Positions 61,121 to 64,000 of a stretch of DNA of 64,000 nucleotides are shown one piece after another. Position numbers and translations under genes: made by a program. The stretch lies in the NCBI GenBank assembly GCA_032717465.1, contig CM064664.1, forward strand, positions 5,797,906-5,861,905, read 5' to 3'. The notes below the pieces were generated by a model. That model saw only the letters and a list, made by a program, of their open reading frames with translations, was not told the origin of the DNA and did no database searches. The stretch's first letter is position 1. Every line of letters begins with the position of its first letter. The stretch is from Coenobita brevimanus (taxonomy: Eukaryota > Arthropoda > Malacostraca > Decapoda > Coenobitidae).

Positions 61121-63002
61121 AGGAAAGGATTGTAGGTTTTCTGACGATAAGATTGAGTTTGTGGCACTCCATATTGGCATTTCTTGACATGTCGGTTTCG
61201 TGTCTACGCGTTTTGCATCTATGTCCCTAAGGTCCAATCTTGCGAACAACCAGGCAGTATCTTGAGTTCGTATATCCTGCAGTAGAGCTGTTTTCCTGGA
61301 ATGAGTCTCTGCAACTTTGTAGTCTTCTGGGAGGTCAGGTTTTCTGGAAGGTTTATAAAACTCTTTCAACTGTTGGCACTTAAGGTTTGCGTGAAATGAT
61401 TTTGAACCATGTTTAACTCCAGCTTCTGATACTTTTGGTTTCCTCTTATGAGATGTGCTCTCATCCTGGAACACAACAGTGACCGTGTCATGTGTCCCTT
61501 CCATCCCTGACAGAGTGGCTTCATCATGATCGAAGTTATCAAATGCAGCTACTGTAAAAACTGATGGGTCAAAATGATTAGGGAATGGGATTTACTCCTC
61601 ACCACTAGCAACAATGAACATGGCCATATCATTATGGTGGCGAGCAAGTTCATCATAGCTAGAACATAATCCAAATCTATTGAAACTAGTGATCAATGTG
61701 GCACTTTTGCAAGTATCATAAATGGCTTGGGAGTTCATGATGTGAAGGGGTGTACGCTTTCTACCACCATTGAGAACATGAAACATGATTTGGAATAGGC
61801 TCTGCATTTGCCTCACTTTAGCTGGTGAGACAGGTGGATCCTCAGGGGCGGATGATTCATAGTCTGACTCCGATTCCTGGTCCTTATCTGTAATAACAGT
61901 GCAGGCCTTATATGCATTGACATCGAAGTTGACCAGGTGGCCAAAAAACCTAAGGAGAGGTTCTGGGATTACAGTACTATTCCATGCCATTTTTAAGTCA
62001 TTCGCATCACAAAACCGATCTGTCAAATCAAAATCAACTGACATCAGACATTCTAATTACTTCAGCACACTCCCGGATAGGGTCTGCAGATTGTATCGTT
62101 TCAGCTAAAGTCTCTTGGGTGACACTAGCACTGAAGAACAACAGAGATCTGTTCACCTGTTTTGGCAAAGTAAACTTAACATTTTCACCAAAATGATTAA
62201 TAATTAATAATTTCACCTCTTGGTTTGTGACGTTACCTGAAGGGATCTTTTCATTCATACGGTCTCGAACATAACTAAGTTCCAATCCTTCACCATTAGA
62301 CAAACGTGCTTCAATCTCCTTAATAAACTCTAACCAGACTTCTTTCTTTCTGTTTACTGGACCTCCACTACAATAAAGACTTGAACGTTCATACTCCACC
62401 AAATATCTATTAATGCACCGTTTATGACACAACAAATCTGCACCGAAAACAGAGTTTATGTCTTGAAGGTCACAGGTCCTTCTATATACATCATCCTGCA
62501 GGGAAACTGTTGCTTCTTGGAACCTAGATGCTCTGTCTTTCTCCGATATCCGATATTTCGCAAATATACCTTGGCATTTAATTTTCCCACATATCACACA
62601 CGTTTTTCTGGATTGAGACATTGAACTCTGCCCACTGTGAACAGCACGAGGGGTGCTCTGTGATCTAAAGTGATGAACAGATGCTGTTTCAGCCCTGCCT
62701 CCTTCATAATCCTTTTCTGGGCTGTCTGATTTCTTCGCCTGAATTGTGTCAAGAGTTTTGCGTAAGGTGTAGGTCTTATAACATTTGTTATTCATGTGAT
62801 AAACAAAATTATCCCTAGTTATCAATTTCAGTCTCTTGGAAACACAATCATTTCGGATTTCTGCTGCTTCCCTGATCCTCTTTCTCCCATTTTCATTGCT
62901 TGTAGTTACTCCAGATGATGATTGACATATTATACACTTGGAAGCTCCAACAATTGTAGCAGCGGACGACGACCCGGTTAACTTCACAGTGTTTTCAGCC
63001 AT
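61061..63002 (-). pseudogene. Cys/His-rich transposon-associated protein, truncated
   Basis: Minus strand, start ATG at 63002. The first 322 residues (to 62034) contain CIICQ, a CVICGKIKCQGIF knuckle, KYRISEKDRASRF and ADLLCHKRCINRYL, i.e. several Cys/His pairs suggesting zinc binding. A one-base shift at 62034-62044 leads to a frame with TPLHIMNSQAIYDTCKS and FGLCSSYDELARHHND. A TAA at 61592 interrupts it, and AAFDNFDHDEATLSG, GTHDTVTVVFQDE and MPIWSATNSILSS follow before it runs into the left arm and stops at 61061. Similar proteins, from memory, form large families in cnidarians, molluscs and crustaceans and are associated with mobile DNA; their biochemical role is unknown to me. The C-terminus is missing because of the arm. 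Confidence 0.7.
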
Positions 63003-63707
63003 GGTTCTTCAACGACCTGAAATAAAGAGTTTCAGTAAAAATTCATGGCTTTGAAGCATAAATAATATTAAATAAAACATCTTCAATAGTTTAATAGAAT
63101 CCTAATATAAGTGAAAGCACATAATAATTGTGAAATAGAATGCATACACAATTTCAGCGGAAAAAATGGCCTTATTTTTCTGTTTATGGAAATTCAGTTT
63201 TTTTCAATTTGTACCTTTACTATATTTTGGGTAAAAACGACATATGAGATGTTGGAATATGTGTACTGAAGTCCAAAGTAAAGGATTTAGCTAATCATTG
63301 TCCAAAATAATCTTGCATTTGAGCTAGAATGGCAAATATTGGTGGGATACTCAAAATATAAGCAAACTTAAATTTTCATGACCTTTTGACCTCTAGTGAC
63401 CTACCTGTGAAATATAATGTCATGTATCATATACCATTGTGTAGAGGTTCTAAATACAAACATTTTGAGAGGTGATTCATTATTATACAGTGATTTATGA
63501 TGGAGATATACAACATTGAATTTCCCACCTCTCAATTTTTGGGTCCGATTATAGCCACAGTTGCCTCATATAAAGCCCTGAATTTCTGCCAACTGACCAT
63601 CATGCCAAAAGTCTACCCTCGTTTTTATGACACCCCAGATGGTCTAGTTTATGAATTAAAAGAGGAACTTAGGGTACAAAAAATTTCTACGGGAACCCCC
63701 CCAGCCG
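62706..63707 (-). repeat. Right terminal inverted repeat arm
   Basis: Inverted copy of 60119-61120. It contains the promoter-proximal region and first ~99 codons of the minus-strand gene. Confidence 0.9.
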
Positions 63708-64000
63708 ATACATTAACTATGCCATCCTCAGTCATAGACACATATATTTTCACCCTCTACCTAAGATGGATTTATCCTTGAGCACAAGTATTAAGATGAC
63801 TTCACCTAAGTTTGAAACTATGCAACTAATCAATGAAACACTGAAGCCTTTGGAAGAACTGAGTTTGAGTATGTTCAACCCATGTTAAGTGTATAGCCCA
63901 CCACCTACTGTCTTCATAATCTTCTCTATTATATTTGCAATAGTGCTGTTGGCAATGCACAGAATGCAAGCAAGAATTGCAAACTTGGAGTCACTATTTA
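63708..64000 (+). pseudogene. env: Envelope C-terminal part with membrane anchor, runs off the window
   Basis: The plus strand resumes the envelope frame left at 60118: the transposon plus one AT is a multiple of three, so the frame is unchanged across it. A TGA follows near 63778. After a shift, a run of about 17 hydrophobic residues (VFIIFSIIFAIVLLA, 63910-63960) followed by basic residues looks like the membrane anchor and short cytoplasmic tail. The frame is open at the window end. The gene is non-functional here. Confidence 0.65.

Larger units (their letters stand above)
60119..63707. mobile_element. DNA transposon with ~1-kb terminal inverted repeats
   Basis: 60119-61120 and 62706-63707 are inverted copies about 1002 bases long and roughly 99% identical by eye. 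Termini are CGGCTGGGGGGGTTCCCG. AT precedes the left end and follows the right end, either as a 2-base target duplication or as part of the repeats. The total is 3589 bp. The right arm carries the start of a minus-strand gene that reads towards the left arm; the left arm carries the same gene start on the plus strand. The superfamily was not recognised. Confidence 0.88.
47391..64000 (+). mobile_element. Decayed Gag-Pol-Env gypsy/errantivirus-like provirus, extends past the window
   Basis: In plus-strand order: gag with zinc knuckles, protease, reverse transcriptase, RNase H, integrase, and an F-protein-like envelope. Pol order is the standard gypsy order, unlike the element at 4.5-10.7 kb. 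Three later insertions interrupt it: 49796-51534 (LINE C), about 55138-58556 (RTE-like LINE) and 60119-63707 (DNA transposon). Without them about 8 kb remain, a normal size. Stops and shifts occur in every gene, so it is a fossil. Confidence 0.8.

Noticed and set aside
61899..62624. Plus-strand frames inside the DNA transposon
   Set aside because: They are antisense to the well supported minus-strand Cys/His-rich gene.

Overview
The window looks like intergenic, repeat-saturated nuclear DNA from an invertebrate animal, most plausibly an arthropod and perhaps a decapod crustacean. The reasons are the long TA, GA and GT microsatellites, several jockey-type and RTE-type LINEs, a Gag/Pol/Env element with a baculovirus-F-like envelope, piggyBac copies with TTAA footprints, and the absence of any recognisable host gene, tRNA or rRNA. 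No taxon can be proved from the sequence alone. Almost every long open frame belongs to a transposable element, and nearly all are broken.

Layout. 1-4 kb: short palindromic repeats and a LINE 3' scrap. 4.47-10.71 kb (minus strand): a complete Ty3/gypsy-type LTR retrotransposon with two ~825-bp LTRs. Its domain order is Gag-protease-integrase-reverse transcriptase-RNase H, with integrase BEFORE reverse transcriptase, as in the Gmr1 clade. It sits inside a TA microsatellite. 10.87-13.56 kb (minus): a jockey-like LINE (family A) and an RTE-like LINE tail, separated by TA runs. 15.85-19.05 kb (plus): a decayed LINE (family E). 19.05-24.33 kb: a family C LINE split by another family C LINE in opposite orientation. 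26.44-28.78 kb: a second family A LINE. 29.19-33.39 kb: a large foldback element cut in two by a 2.4-kb GC-rich insert that carries minisatellites. 33.49-37.42 kb: a piggyBac transposon with one long frame broken only by three in-frame stops. 37.83-45.4 kb (minus): a family C LINE interrupted by a second family C LINE and by two TTAA-flanked DNA elements, one a MITE of the piggyBac above. About 47.4 kb to past the window end (plus): a decayed Gag-Pol-Env (errantivirus-like) provirus.

That provirus has been invaded three times: by a family C LINE between protease and reverse transcriptase, by an RTE-type LINE between integrase and envelope, and by a 3.6-kb DNA transposon with ~1-kb terminal inverted repeats inside the envelope gene.

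The genes do not form a pathway. The window is a stratigraphy of nested insertions whose order can be read from the junctions. The most notable items are the integrase-first gypsy element with a SCAN-like Gag region, the envelope-bearing provirus, the snap-back DNA transposon whose two arms both encode the same protein N-terminus, the bisected foldback element, and the piggyBac master/MITE pair.
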